From: Paragyromitra xinjiangensis
Taxonomy: Eukaryota > Ascomycota > Pezizomycetes > Pezizales > Discinaceae
Assembly (NCBI GenBank): GCA_038503065.1
Contig: JBCAMK010000006.1
Span: forward strand, 992,001 to 1,056,000
Reading direction: 5' to 3'
Length of the DNA stretch: 64,000 nucleotides
Shown piece after piece: positions 34,033 to 44,877 of this stretch. How positions within the stretch are numbered: the first letter of the stretch is position 1; the number at the start of each line of letters is the position of its first letter. Under the pieces are notes generated by a model. The model was given only the letters and a program-made list of their open reading frames with translations. It ran no database searches and had not been told where the DNA came from. A program made the position numbers and the translations under genes.

Positions 34033-36005
34033 CTGACGGTGGAGCTATTGTATCTCATTTGCCATGGCGGTGCAATGTTAGCGCGACTAGCAAAGGGATT
34101 CCGGTTTTCATGGATTTATTTGTGTTAATTACATTATCTTGGTTTTTTTGTTGAATTCGCACTATTTTGTAGTGGGGTTAGTGGCTTTATCATGTATACC
34201 AGATGTATTAGAGATGCATGTATTAGGATCGAAATTGTATTTTCTTGGCTATTCTTCATCAACATAATTATAAACGCCTACGCACTTATTGGGATATCAT
34301 ACAAGGGTCGGAATTGTAAGAATATGGCTTTCCAATAGGTTATTTATTTATCCCTTGTTTAACGTTTGCTATTATGACCACGCTTGGGTTCATTTGCCCT
34401 TGCCCTGTTGGAACAGAGATTGAATTCGAAGTCTGGACAGCGCCAAGAACTGAGTGGGATGATTAAGGAGCTGGAAGAAATGACTTGTTTGCTGTAGAAA
34501 CGATGGACAGGCAAGTGTTGATAGTAATAGCAACGAAGGGAACTTTCTATAGAAGCTGAGCGTACGCGTTGGGGTTGAATACAAATAGAATTTGTGTACA
34601 CGTTTGGGCTAACTTATTTTATGTCTGTCTGCCGTTTTAAGTCGTTCATTATTTCTATCAGGCTGGGTGTATTACCTCTTCTTTAGGTCCTCGCAAACTC
34701 TATTTCGCGGAATGCTATGTTTCTTCTGACTTAAACCGCGTTTTGAAAGGTACAAGGCTTTTGGGTTCTCGCGGTTCGGCTCGGGGATAGCTGCGTGGGA
34801 TATCTCCTTATTTCTTCACCTGGTCTCGCGTACTATACGTTAAGCGTGCGCATACTATGGGGAGATTAGAGCCCTAATAAAGTTACACGCGAGATCAAAA
34901 ACCCTCATAGTCGGGCCGAAGATACCCTGAGCTAGGATTTACCGGTAGCCCTAAATGACTATAGCTTACTCACCTATTAATGCTCAGGTGGGAACATCGG
35001 ATGCTCGGATGTCGGATGTCCGGATAACAGTAGGGCTGATGATAACTATTGGGTAACCCAACCACAACTTCTCCATAGCCATCCGGGGTAATATTTTGTA
35101 TTCCAGGGGACCTTACATCATTGAAGAAAGCCCTAAAAGAAATTTGGCTTTTGTTGGAGTTATGATCGGGCGATGTGGGGGGCTGCATCCTGCGTGGATA
35201 TGTTTATTTTTTCTATTTTGCTTGTAGAATTTTCAACACCAAAAGCTGCGTACTCGCTACTCCAGAAACAACCTTCCTCAGGAAATCCCTTTCGTGGGAT
35301 GACAGTCGATGATGATGGTTTCCCTTCCCACCTACGTGGAAGTACCTGCATTTCCGGTTGCCCTTCGCACATTTCGAGTGAAGGGATATGACGCAAATTT
35401 CGCAACTCGAGCAAGTTCCGATACACAAAATTTTCCGATGAAACGCAAATAAAAAATAAAGTGAGATGCCGGTAAACTTTATTTGTCGGTGCGGACCGCA
35501 AGGCTCCAGATTTGTCAATAACGTGGGCTGCCGAAATCCAGTGCAAAGAGCACATTCGACAAAAAAGACTGAACCCGCATATCTTAAATCCATTTACAGG
35601 CTAGTATCCCGAGCTCTGATGTCATGGTCCTTGAAACTCCATGATGGCCCAACGAGAAATGCAGCTTCTCGCCAAGATAAAACATGGCTTCTCACTCAGG
35701 GTACTGCAGGGGTTCACAACCCTAACCCACGATTCTATGAGCGCGCATCACTGTGCCTAAGGCTTGAAACTAATAGAAGTTTTTTTTATGTACTTTAGAA
35801 TCATTATAAAAGTAAGATATAAGCTCTGCCACTTAGGAAGAATCATCATCGCATCTCGGTTATACTACGACTCAAGCTCCACAGCGTCTCAAACCTACGG
35901 ATAAGCTTGATTTCGGGATTAGAAACCTTTTCATATCTTTAGTTCATCTATACGAAGCTATAGATCAAGATATCCTCGTTCAAACACCTAAATATCGAAA
36001 CAAAA
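34033..36005. other. Intergenic spacer
   Basis: No supported gene. A short run of imperfect CGGATG repeats occurs at about 34995-35025. Confidence 0.4.
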
Positions 36006-36299
36006 ATGCAGCAAAATGCTTCCAACCCTTTCGCTCGCGGTACAAAGTTGATCAAGCTCCAAGTGGACACTCACGTCGCTCGTGTTGAGAGTGGCTATCA
36101 AACGCAAGAAGACTACGATTCTCAGCGTTCCCTCAATGAACAAGTTCAATCCCTCAAGGCTGAGTTGGAGGTGGCTAGGGGAGAGCTGTTGGTGGATTGT
36201 GAAGTCTTGCGGATAGTGAGGAAGATGGAAACGGACCTGAAGGGGACGGCCGAGGCTTTATACTTGAGAGTTCCATCGGAGCTAAGCTTGAGGATTTGA
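36006..36299 (+). CDS. Small coiled-coil protein E, probable member of the family
   Basis: A single-exon ORF of 97 residues from ATG 36006 (context AAAAATGC). It contains KLQVDTHVARVESGYQTQ, again with H-x-x-R-V about 20-25 residues from the start. A long amphipathic helix follows (SLNEQVQSLKAELEVARGEL). No membrane segment or signal peptide. Size, motif position and helical character match the proteins at 7871, 13260, 14586 and 33712. Function unknown. Confidence 0.5.
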   Translation: MQQNASNPFARGTKLIKLQVDTHVARVESGYQTQEDYDSQRSLNEQVQSLKAELEVARGELLVDCEVLRIVRKMETDLKGTAEALYLRVPSELSLRI

Positions 36300-37184
36300 A
36301 GGAGTGTAGAAAGGTGGTTTAGGTGGTTGGAGGAATATGGGCGGTGCTTGGGAGGATACTATGTGTATCAGAAAATAGGTTTCTGAATGGGGTGGGGTTC
36401 TTGGTTGGGTTCTTGGTGTGGGGTTTTGGTCTTTAGCGGTATTTTCGTGCACGAGGTAGTTCTTGGAATTTGAGTTACTGTGTTGTCCTTTGAAAGTTCA
36501 TTCGACGTGAATTCTATCGGAGTTTAAGCCTGGCTAGTGCCCTTTATGAAATTGTAGTTTATGCTTGGTTCCTCTTACAGGCGTACCTACTACTTAGGCC
36601 TACTTCTCTGAGGTTGTGTGTGCTTCTTCGCTTAATGCGAGTGATAAGTAGTGTTTCACATATCCTAGCAAATGAGAAAGGCTTACTATAATTAAGCGCG
36701 CATTACAGTGTAATCACCCTATAGGCATATGATTAGTTCCGCAAATCATATTCTTGCAAGTGAGCTATCCTCGCCCGAGAAGCGAACTCATCTAAAATAA
36801 CACCTGCCTGTGTCTGGCTCTGCACTCTGCAAATATTGTAGCTAGTATCCCTATAGTGTGATTGCGATTGTACGGTACTAGGCTATGCTTAATATTTAAA
36901 TCACCCTTGCCATTTCAATTCGGGCTCTGGATGGCCTATTGGCTGGGGTGTTGTAGTGCTAGAGCGTAGGGTTAGGGTTGTCACGTGAGGCTTATAATTG
37001 GGCACCCAGCAGTTTTTACCTCCGGCAAACGGCTCAGGTACAGATGGTGCCTGGATCAGATAGGTAAGGCTGGGTGTTTATATTTCAGATAGGTATCGCG
37101 GCTCAAAAGGTTTATGTTTCTCTTACAAATTAATTGAGCCCGTTTCATTTGACACCCGTTAGGAGCAGGTGATTCGACTCGCTT
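36300..37184. other. Intergenic spacer
   Basis: No gene seen. A telomere-like GGGTTAGGGTTG occurs near 36969 as a single short tract. Confidence 0.4.
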
Positions 37185-37310
37185 CCCCTAAGTGCAGTTG
37201 TTTCCGTGAGTTGGCTCCGTAAGTGCAACTTGATTCCGTTCCGAGTCCCCTAAGTGCAGTTGTTCCCGAATATTATTAACGGCAACCCCTAAGTGCAGTT
37301 GCTCCCGAAT
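37185..37310. repeat. Four spaced direct repeats upstream of the P5C dehydrogenase gene
   Basis: CCCCTAAGTGCAGTTG followed by TTCCCGAAT or a close variant occurs at 37185, 37247 and 37286, with a degenerate copy at 37215 (CTCCGTAAGTGCAACTTG). They lie 400-520 bases before the start codon at 37704 and could be binding sites for a regulator. Confidence 0.6.
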
Positions 37311-37703
37311 CTTGTTGATTCTAGCGAGCCGGCATTAACCGCGGCCCCGCGCTGCTGCGGACAACCCCGCGAAGTCGACGAGCCAGATGCCCACGATCTC
37401 CGATTCATCGTGTCCCTCCCCTAAAACTATCTCGCGTGACAGTCGGTGGCAACGTTTCTTTTGTTTCTCCGCACGCGTGAATTGGGCAATTTTACGCGTG
37501 GACTTCCCCTCATAGCTTCAGTAACTTCTATACCTATATAAGTTCGCAGCCCCACCATCTGTGGCGGGGTCGTGATGTTTACCAGAGCTTTATCTACGAG
37601 AATATTCGGGTCTACTGTAATTGCTTCACAGAGGTCTCTTCCATCAATTCGTTGCCCTACCTTCATCTCCATCCCAAGGGCTATAACCGTAAAGAAAGCA
37701 AAC

Positions 37704-39555
37704 ATGGCTACCTTCAAAGTACCCAAGGTTGAGAACGAGCCTAACGTATGACTCCCCTCTTTCCCGCTGCTGATATCCTCTACCAAGGCCAATTGCAATT
37801 GCAGAGATGTTAACGAAGTGCTAGAGACACTATGCTAAAGGCTCTGCTGAACGTGCAGCCCTTGATGCCGCCATTTCATCTCTTCGTTCCAAAGCACCCA
37901 TTGCTGTCCCCTTATTCATCAACTCTGAGTCCATAACTACCGACTCTATCGTTCCCCAAAACATTCCCTCTGCCCACGGAAAAACTCTCGCCTCCTCCTC
38001 CCAGGCCTCTCCTGATCAAGTCTCTGCAGCCATTGAGGCTGCTCTCGCAGCTAAACCCGAGTGGGAGAATCTACCATTTGCAGATCGTGCAGCAGTATTT
38101 CTCAAAGCAGCAGATTTGATTGCAGGGAAATATAGATATGATGTTATGGCTGCCACCATGCTCGGGCAGGGGAAGAATGCTTGGCAGGCAGAAATCGATG
38201 CAGCAGCGGAATTGATTGATTTCTTGAGATTCAATGTTGCATATGCTGAGGAGCTGTATGCTCAGCAACCACCAAAGAATTCCCCAGGTGTTTGGAAGTA
38301 AGACCCCACCCTTATGATTCTCGTATTAAGGTGTAATAAGGATCACTAATCTTTATCTACTTGATAGCCGCGTCGAATACCGCGCCCTCGAGGGCTTCGT
38401 TTACGCTGTAACCCCCTTCAACTTTACCGCAATCGGCGGCAATCTTGTCGTTGCTCCAGCACTCTTGGGAAACGTAGTCATCTGGAAACCTTCTCCTTCA
38501 GCCGTGTATAGCAACTACCTCCTCTACAAAATCTTCCTGGAAGCCGGTCTTCCGCCTAATGTGGTTCAGTTTGTCCCGGGAGACGCCGAACAAGTGACCA
38601 AAGTCGTTTTGGCGCACAGAGAGTTTGCCTGTCTTCACTATACCGGTTCTACCGCTGTTTTCCGCCACCTATACGGTAAAATCGCGGAAGGGGTTGTCGA
38701 GGGGCGATTCAGAGGGTATCCGAGAATCGTCGGTGAGACTGGTGGAAAGAACTTTCACGTTATTCACCCATCTGCGGACCTCCGTAATGCTGTTGTCCAG
38801 ACTGTTCGTGGCACGTTCGAGTACCAGGGTCAAAAGTGCTCTGCTACCTCCAGGGCTTACGTCCCGCAATCCCTGGCGAAAGAATTCCTCGCGGGTCTCA
38901 AGGCTGAGGCTGAAGCTCTCAAGGTTGGGGCCCCAGATGAGGGATTTGATAACTTTATCGGGCCGGTGATTCATCGCGCGTCATTCGATAAGCTCAAGTC
39001 CTGTATCGATGCCTCTAGCAAAGACCCCTCACTGGAGCTCCTTACCGGCGGGAAATATGACGATAGCAAGGGATTCTATATTCATCCTACCGTTTATGTC
39101 TCCAAAGACCCGAAGCATGAGCTTTTTAATAAGGAGCTGTTCGGACCTATCCTTGTGGTTTATGTCTACCCGGATGCAGAGTTTGAACAGACATTGACAT
39201 TGGTGGATGAGAATGGTGGCGGGTACGCACTGACGGGAAGTATATTCGCAAATGATCGTGTCGCATTGAGGGTTGCAGAGAACAAACTGAAGAATTCTGC
39301 TGGAAATTTCTATTTGAGTATGTCTCTCCACTCGGATATTGGCATAAAGCGGAAGTATTTTACTGACAGTTTGCGCTAGACTGCAAATCTACTGGTGCCG
39401 TTGTTGGACAACAGCCTTTTGGTGGAGCAAGAGCAAGCGGGACCAACGATAAAGCTGGTAGCATGGGGCTGCTGACGAGATTTGTTAGCGTGAGGTCTAT
39501 TAAGGAGGAGTTTGTACCGACCGAAAAGGTCATCTATCCTAGTAACGAGATCTAG
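37704..39555 (+). CDS. PUT2: Delta-1-pyrroline-5-carboxylate dehydrogenase (proline catabolism)
   Basis: Exons are 37704-37745, 37825-38297, 38368-39317 and 39380-39555, giving 546 residues, the usual length. All introns are GT...AG with matching phases. Aldehyde dehydrogenase signatures: general-base glutamate in G-E295-T-G-G-K-N-F and nucleophile in G-Q-K-C329-S-A-T-S. The flavour FNFTAIGGNL and VGQQPFGGARASGTNDKAG is that of ALDH4. It oxidises glutamate semialdehyde/P5C to glutamate with NAD+ in the mitochondrial matrix, after proline dehydrogenase. The first exon codes only MATFKVPKVENEPN, which is not an obvious presequence, so a further upstream exon or an internal signal is possible. 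Spaced repeats upstream may be regulatory. Confidence 0.92.
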
Positions 39556-40340
39556 GATAGCTAGAGATGCGCATTTGGGAATGGAAGGCGTCAGCATGTC
39601 TTGCGGGAGGTTTGATTGCGTTTATGTAAATAGCCTTTAATGACGGGTTTTTATCTTTGAACTGCTTAGTCTCGCAATCAGCGTTCCCTCTAAATAGAGA
39701 CTTTCAGTCAAGCTTTCTCACTAGTTCATTGGTGTGCCATTTACTAAATGGTCACGTGGGAGTCGGCTAAGACCGTGAACTGTTGTGGATTATCTAAGCG
39801 CATAAGAGTTTGACTTATAGGAAGATGTAGTTCATATGAAATCACTCGAATGGGAGTTGACGTAGCTTGAAAGATGGATAGATAATTATTTAATTAGCTT
39901 GAAAGACGCGTAAAGTAAACCTAGAGGTTGCATGTCTATCAGGAAGCCAACGTTCGCTTGCTGCGGTAAACAAAGAGATTCAGTTCTCGAAAGAAAATTT
40001 GTATTATTGGACAAGAACCAAAGGGACAAAGAAATGATGATCGGAACAAGCAAAGTTTAAGTTGGTGAAACTAGACTAAGAGAATGCTACGAAATACTTG
40101 GCCAGTTCGGGCGTGGCACAGCCTAATCTAGCGCGGAACGGGATTAACTTTACGAATAGGCAACCTTACCATCAGCCTGCTGTTTCAATTCAATAGATCG
40201 AAGCTTGATAGGATGGGGGGCTGCGAAATATATAACGGCACACGTTGCCCGAGCTATTTCCAGCGAAAATAGCCTTTCGCGATTAAGCAATACGAGACTA
40301 TCACTGAACTTCACACTTCAGAGTTCTAAACACTGCTATA
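39556..40340. other. Intergenic spacer
   Basis: No gene seen. The last 100 bases are the likely promoter of the next gene (AT-rich ATATATAAC near 40230). Confidence 0.4.
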
Positions 40341-40958
40341 ATGACTTCTCTTCTGGAGACTCCTCCTGCTCTTCGTGATAATGCTTCTTCCGTCAATACT
40401 ACTCCTCCAATCGACACCTCTCAACCACCCAACTCCTATATCGGCCTCAGCCTACAGGAGCAGCGTGATCTCTTCACCAACACCTTCAATGCCCACCTCG
40501 ATGAACTCGCGGACCTTCGAGAAAAAACACCAAACTCTCGAGCCGCAAGCCGCATCTCAAACTTCTTCGATGCTGCTAACGAGGCCATAGACTCTATCAC
40601 CAAGCTCAAGCTTCTAATCCTCGAAGTGAACGATCCGAAGAACACGTCAGGGTGTAAGGAGGAGGATGAAATTAATTTGGCGCATCTGTATGCACTTACG
40701 GCGCTGAATACTATGTATGTGTTTCTGGGAACTGGTGGGAAATGGTATGAAAGCGAGGCGGGGGTTGCGAGTCAGAAATTGGCTGGTGGCGTGGCGAGGT
40801 ATCTGGATTTTGTTAAGGCGCAGCATGTGCCAAAGAGTTTTCCGGATGATGAGGAGGATGAGGGTGAAGATGGGGATACGGATGATGAGAAGGATACGGA
40901 GACTGAGGAGCCGGTGAAGTCTGCTGTGCTCTCTGAGCTTGAGGGTTTAAAGATTTAA
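40341..40958 (+). CDS. Hypothetical helical protein with acidic tail
   Basis: A single-exon ORF of 205 residues. The N-terminal 35 residues are Pro/Thr/Ser-rich. Residues about 35-165 are helical, with NLAHLYALTALNTMYVFLG and LAGGVARYLDFVKAQHVP. Residues 168-195 are strongly acidic (DDEEDEGEDGDTDDEKDTE). The YALT-ALN-x-M-Y pattern followed by a basic helix recalls the Sas10/C1D/Lrp1 family of nuclear RNA-processing cofactors, but the likeness is slight and I do not assign it. No signal peptide or membrane segment. Acidic tails of this kind are common in nuclear and nucleolar proteins. The ATG at 40341 is the first in frame after a pyrimidine-poor leader. Confidence 0.7.
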   Translation: MTSLLETPPALRDNASSVNTTPPIDTSQPPNSYIGLSLQEQRDLFTNTFNAHLDELADLREKTPNSRAASRISNFFDAANEAIDSITKLKLLILEVNDPKNTSGCKEEDEINLAHLYALTALNTMYVFLGTGGKWYESEAGVASQKLAGGVARYLDFVKAQHVPKSFPDDEEDEGEDGDTDDEKDTETEEPVKSAVLSELEGLKI

Positions 40959-43110
40959 GGTGGGTAATTGGGTAATTGGGTAATAGGCATTGGAGAATAA
41001 GTTTGAAGAAACAGGAGGATGGGGCAGGGGAAATATCGCTAGACCATTGTATCATGTCTTTTTCTTGCTTTCACTCTTCTCTCTATTCTTTACTGCTCGT
41101 GCCTGTTGCACCGTTCTTGACGTTTCCTTTTTTTCTAAGTCTTGATATTAAACTCGAGGATATAGTCAACGAAAAGAAACAAAAGCACGCTGCACGTTTA
41201 TCATAAAATTGCTTTTTCCACTAGTGAGAAACATCAAGACTAGGATTCCCCCCCTACGTGTCACCTATGTTCATGGTTCGTTGCCACCTCGCATAACCCT
41301 TGGCTCTCATACCACACTAAGGACGCCTTTATTCGAATCCTGACTGGAAATCTTGCGCTACCTTCAACCCCCTGGGCGATGGCGAGCTTGAATGATCGGC
41401 TGCAGTTTACGCCGCACTTAGTGGGGGTCTGGATTTGCCTTTCTATTGGTGATAACTCTCCTGGTTGGCACCTTAACCGTGGTAAACTCTGGGGTTGCCT
41501 AGTGACAGGCATTCTATAGGTAAGGCTATGAACTCGATCGTGTATGTCAATTGAATGATGTGCTTCGACCGTGTACGTGTGTCTAATGATGAAAGTATCT
41601 ATCTATCTTCCCATGCACGTGTGTAAAAGCCGAGTGATATGTGATGTTCAGATATGCTAGATTGACCTTTAAACTCCTGTTGCTCCTATGCGCGCTCGTT
41701 TCCCGAATCTCAACTTTCTCTATGGTTTTGCGGATTATACCGCCTCGCGAGGGTGTCCTTTTATGTGAGATTTTGGGTGGTTGTGGTTTGTGGAGTAGTA
41801 CGGTTACACAATAATAAACAGCCCCTAGGGTTCACTTCAGCGGATATTAAGCGCTAAACTTTGTTCTAAGCGACAAGAACTAGATCTCAACTTGCCTAGA
41901 ACAGCACGAAAACGAGGATAGATTAGTGGTAGGGTATAAGGTGGCTCCAGACCTCGATACGGGTGAGGCTGAGCAAAACTTTGTTTAATTTCGTGAAGAT
42001 TGTTTTAGACCTGTTTTGCTAGTCTTGGCACTAGGCATTTTGGGAAGATCGCTATTTGTTTTTGGTGGTGGACGCGATTTTTCTCAGATCCAGGTTTTGG
42101 ACACTAAATTGTGAAGAAAATCTGTTTTGCTGTGTTTTGAGGTGTCTTAAGGGAATATCGAGCCTTTTAGGCGTGGCGCCTCGTCATTTACAGTATGGAG
42201 TACTTTGTCTAATTGATATGACGAGGAGCTTGGCTGAAAAGGTGCACCCGTAGCCCCTAGACAATTTAGTGTATCTAGCCCGGCAGTGGGGCCTATCAGC
42301 AGCCTAGTTTTGGGAAAGTCAGAGCCTTATTTCAAACACGACTGTTGAAAGAAAAAAACTGATGTCTCGATGAATTCTAAAGAGACTAAACGCAGGTAAA
42401 AGCTTAATTATGTCGCTTAAATACTCAATAATAAACGGCAACGGCAAACACTAGAACACGGCACTCATGGTATTAGCTACAAATTCCTAACTCCCCTAGC
42501 TGCACCCCTCTAGATTCCAATCCAACTCTTTTCCCCACTCTGTTTTCTGCCCGTTTATCACGAGTTTTTATTTGCCTACCCAGGTAAGAGCACTTCCTTG
42601 CTTCGTACTGCATAAAATTAATGATAACAAGGTTTGTAACGGGTAGAGTTTAATATGGGCTTACCCACGCTAGCTAGGCCGGATCGTGGCCGGTCGTTTC
42701 ATAATCTAGGCTGGGTTAGGCTTTCATACCAGTAGCAGGCTAGAGTTTATACAGGTTGATTATGGCGTTGCAGCGGCTTGCTACGCGATATTTCCTAAAT
42801 TTGGTGTTAACTGATTGTCTGTTGGAGGGCTAATCCCACACTACATTTAAGGTGAGTGGATGGATGTTATCCCAATATCTACTGTGGGCTATTGTTAAAC
42901 GGGCCAGGCTCAGGGCTCGGTAGACTGAGCTAAGCTGACAGAAAACGAAACTAGCTTGGTCTAGAAGACTCTCAAACTTGTATAAAACCCTCCCCCAACC
43001 TCTTTCTTACCCGTTTATCACTCGTTTATCACCTGCCCCCATACCGTCATTATTACCCTAATCACTTCACTATCACTCAATCTCATAAACGCCCTAGCCA
43101 ACAAGCAACC
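40959..43110. other. Intergenic spacer
   Basis: About 2 kb without a supported gene. TATAAAA at about 42981 precedes the ankyrin pseudogene by about 130 bases. Confidence 0.4.
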
Positions 43111-43814
43111 ATGACCTTCGAGACCGAATACTACTCTTTCCTAAACCCAAACTTCAAACCCGGCTGACTCGAGTTCATGCGCCAAAGGCACAGTGTCTCA
43201 CATATACGAAAGCCTCTGAGACGAAAACTGCGCTACAACAGCGCTCTTCTAGGCCGCCACAGTCGAAAACGAGGACATAATCCGAGCGGTCCTCAGCATC
43301 GGTCACCACTCCCGAGTTATATCCCGATTCAACACCGGCGATCTCAACGTCCCCTACAGGACAACCAAGGTGGCTGGACTATCCCATGGTCACCGAGAAA
43401 ATCCGACGAAGAGCTAGTCCAGTACGCGTTAAGTGAGTCCATAGCGTCGGTTCTTTAAACCGGAGAACTCTCGCAGTGGACCACGGTGCTGCATCGGGCT
43501 GTGTTGGAGGGTTATCCGGCTTTGTTGAAGCTAGCGCTTGATAAAGGAGCGGAGGTCGATTAAGTTGATCATCTGGGTGAAACGGCGCTTCATAAGGCCG
43601 CGTGGGTGGGGTGTGAGTCTGCCGCAGGATGTTGCTGGGGATGAATACGGATGTGGTGACTCTGGGAGGGTGAGGGATGCAGAAAACTCCGTTGACAATT
43701 GCAAGGGAGGTTTATAAGGGTCAGGGTACTCCAACCTTGGTTTGGTTGTTGCTGGAAAACGTGGAGGATAGGGATTATAGGGATGAAGAGGGTCCCGAGG
43801 TGGAAGGAGGGTGA
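43111..43814 (+). pseudogene. Broken ankyrin-repeat gene
   Basis: The original ATG appears to be 43111 (MTFETEYYSFLNPNFKP). A one-base disturbance near 43165 shifts the frame into CAKGTVSHIYESL, which has TGA at 43217 and TAG at 43250. It continues as AATVENEDIIRAVLSIGHHS. After a further shift come TAA at 43456, QWTTVLHRAVLEGYPALLKL, TAA at 43561 and VDHLGETALHKAAWVG. After another shift come RMLLGMNTDVVTLGG and TPLTIAREVYKGQGTPTLVW, with the final TGA at 43812. Repeated TxLHxAxxxG and LLxxGxxVD units identify ankyrin repeats. Three of the stops (TAG, TAA, TAA) fit CAG/CAA with C changed to T, and the TGA fits CGA. A TATA box remains upstream. The gene cannot make the full protein. Confidence 0.8.
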
Positions 43815-44378
43815 CATAAATGTCTAACCATATGTATATTTTTGTGGAGGTGAGTTTGAGAAGCTGAATCTAGTTGTATATCAATGTATTGGGCCAAAAT
43901 TCAATGGAGGTGCAATCGTACTTGGTCTTTGTTGGGTTGTACTAAAGTGACAATGATCAATCTGTGGTTACTATTTAGACAGAGAGGAACCCTAACCCTG
44001 CGTAACTCCCAGCAACGCCTAACTTTATTTAAAGCCCCGAGTTCCGGAATGAAATGCAGGCACATAAGTTCTTGGTTTTCTTAACTAGAGAGTGTTCCTG
44101 CTTCACATGCGTAAGTAATGGAGAGGTGTGGTCGCCCACCTGGAACGAATGAGCTCATTGCCAAGAGTGACGTATCTTACGACTATGGTGCCACAAACTC
44201 ACCTGACAGAAGCTCGAATTTGCGGGGAAGAGGTGCTGCCATCCAACGTCAACTCTGTCTGAGGGGATAAGTAAGGAACCAGAATATAAAGACCTTCACT
44301 TCCATCTACTTTTCACAAAGCCAACTACAACCTGACCAGCTCGCTCCAAATCCAGGCCGAAACAACAATATCTCTACA
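43815..44378. promoter_or_regulatory. Spacer and promoter of the next gene
   Basis: No gene seen. ATATAAAG at about 44284 is a likely TATA box for the gene starting at 44379. Confidence 0.4.
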
Positions 44379-44877
44379 ATGGCCTCCGCAGAAACTTGTC
44401 ACCTCAACGACATCCACCCGCCAAAGGAAGGTTCCATTGCTGCTTTCGAAGCACTCCTTCCTGAAATTAAATCCTCCCTCGTCCATCTCCGCCATAAGCA
44501 CGACAAACATGAGCCGGAGTACTTCATCACCGTTAAGGAGCTCTCTGATGCCGAGCTAACGAACTTCACCATATCTGACTTGGAGTCGGTTAGGGTTGGC
44601 AAGACTAATGTAAGTTGGCTTCCTACTCGTAGTGCGAGCAGAATAACTGACTGAATGTAATAAACAGTACGGACTACACATATTCGGGAAAATACGGCTG
44701 AGGAGCACGAATGGCGGATACATCCACGTCCGTCTATTCGTTGGGGGTGGGGGAGATGCTGGAGAAAAGACGTATAAGTTACATGGGATTTATTCAGGAG
44801 AAATCGATGGGCCGACGCAGAGGAGGTATAGAGTGATTTCGAGTAAGAGTGATGAGTTGGAGTGGTTTAACGAGTAG
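44379..44877 (+). CDS. Conserved-looking small protein, function unknown (two exons)
   Basis: Exons are 44379-44609 and 44668-44877, giving 146 residues. The intron has donor GTAAGT and acceptor AACAG, in phase 0. The N-terminal half is helical (SIAAFEALLPEIKSSLVHLR). The second half has alternating strand-like segments (YGLHIFGKIRLRS, GGYIHVRLFVGGGG, YKLHGIYSGEIDG, RRYRVISSKSDELEWF) and ends at a charged C-terminus. There is no signal peptide, membrane segment or known catalytic motif. I do not recognise the family. The good splice sites and a TATA box about 95 bases upstream support a real gene. Confidence 0.72.

Noticed and set aside
36960..36975. Telomere-like GGGTTAGGG tracts (also near 1641, 11680, 11750 and 43990)
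   Set aside because: Each is a single short tract inside ordinary sequence or an inverted-repeat arm; no array.
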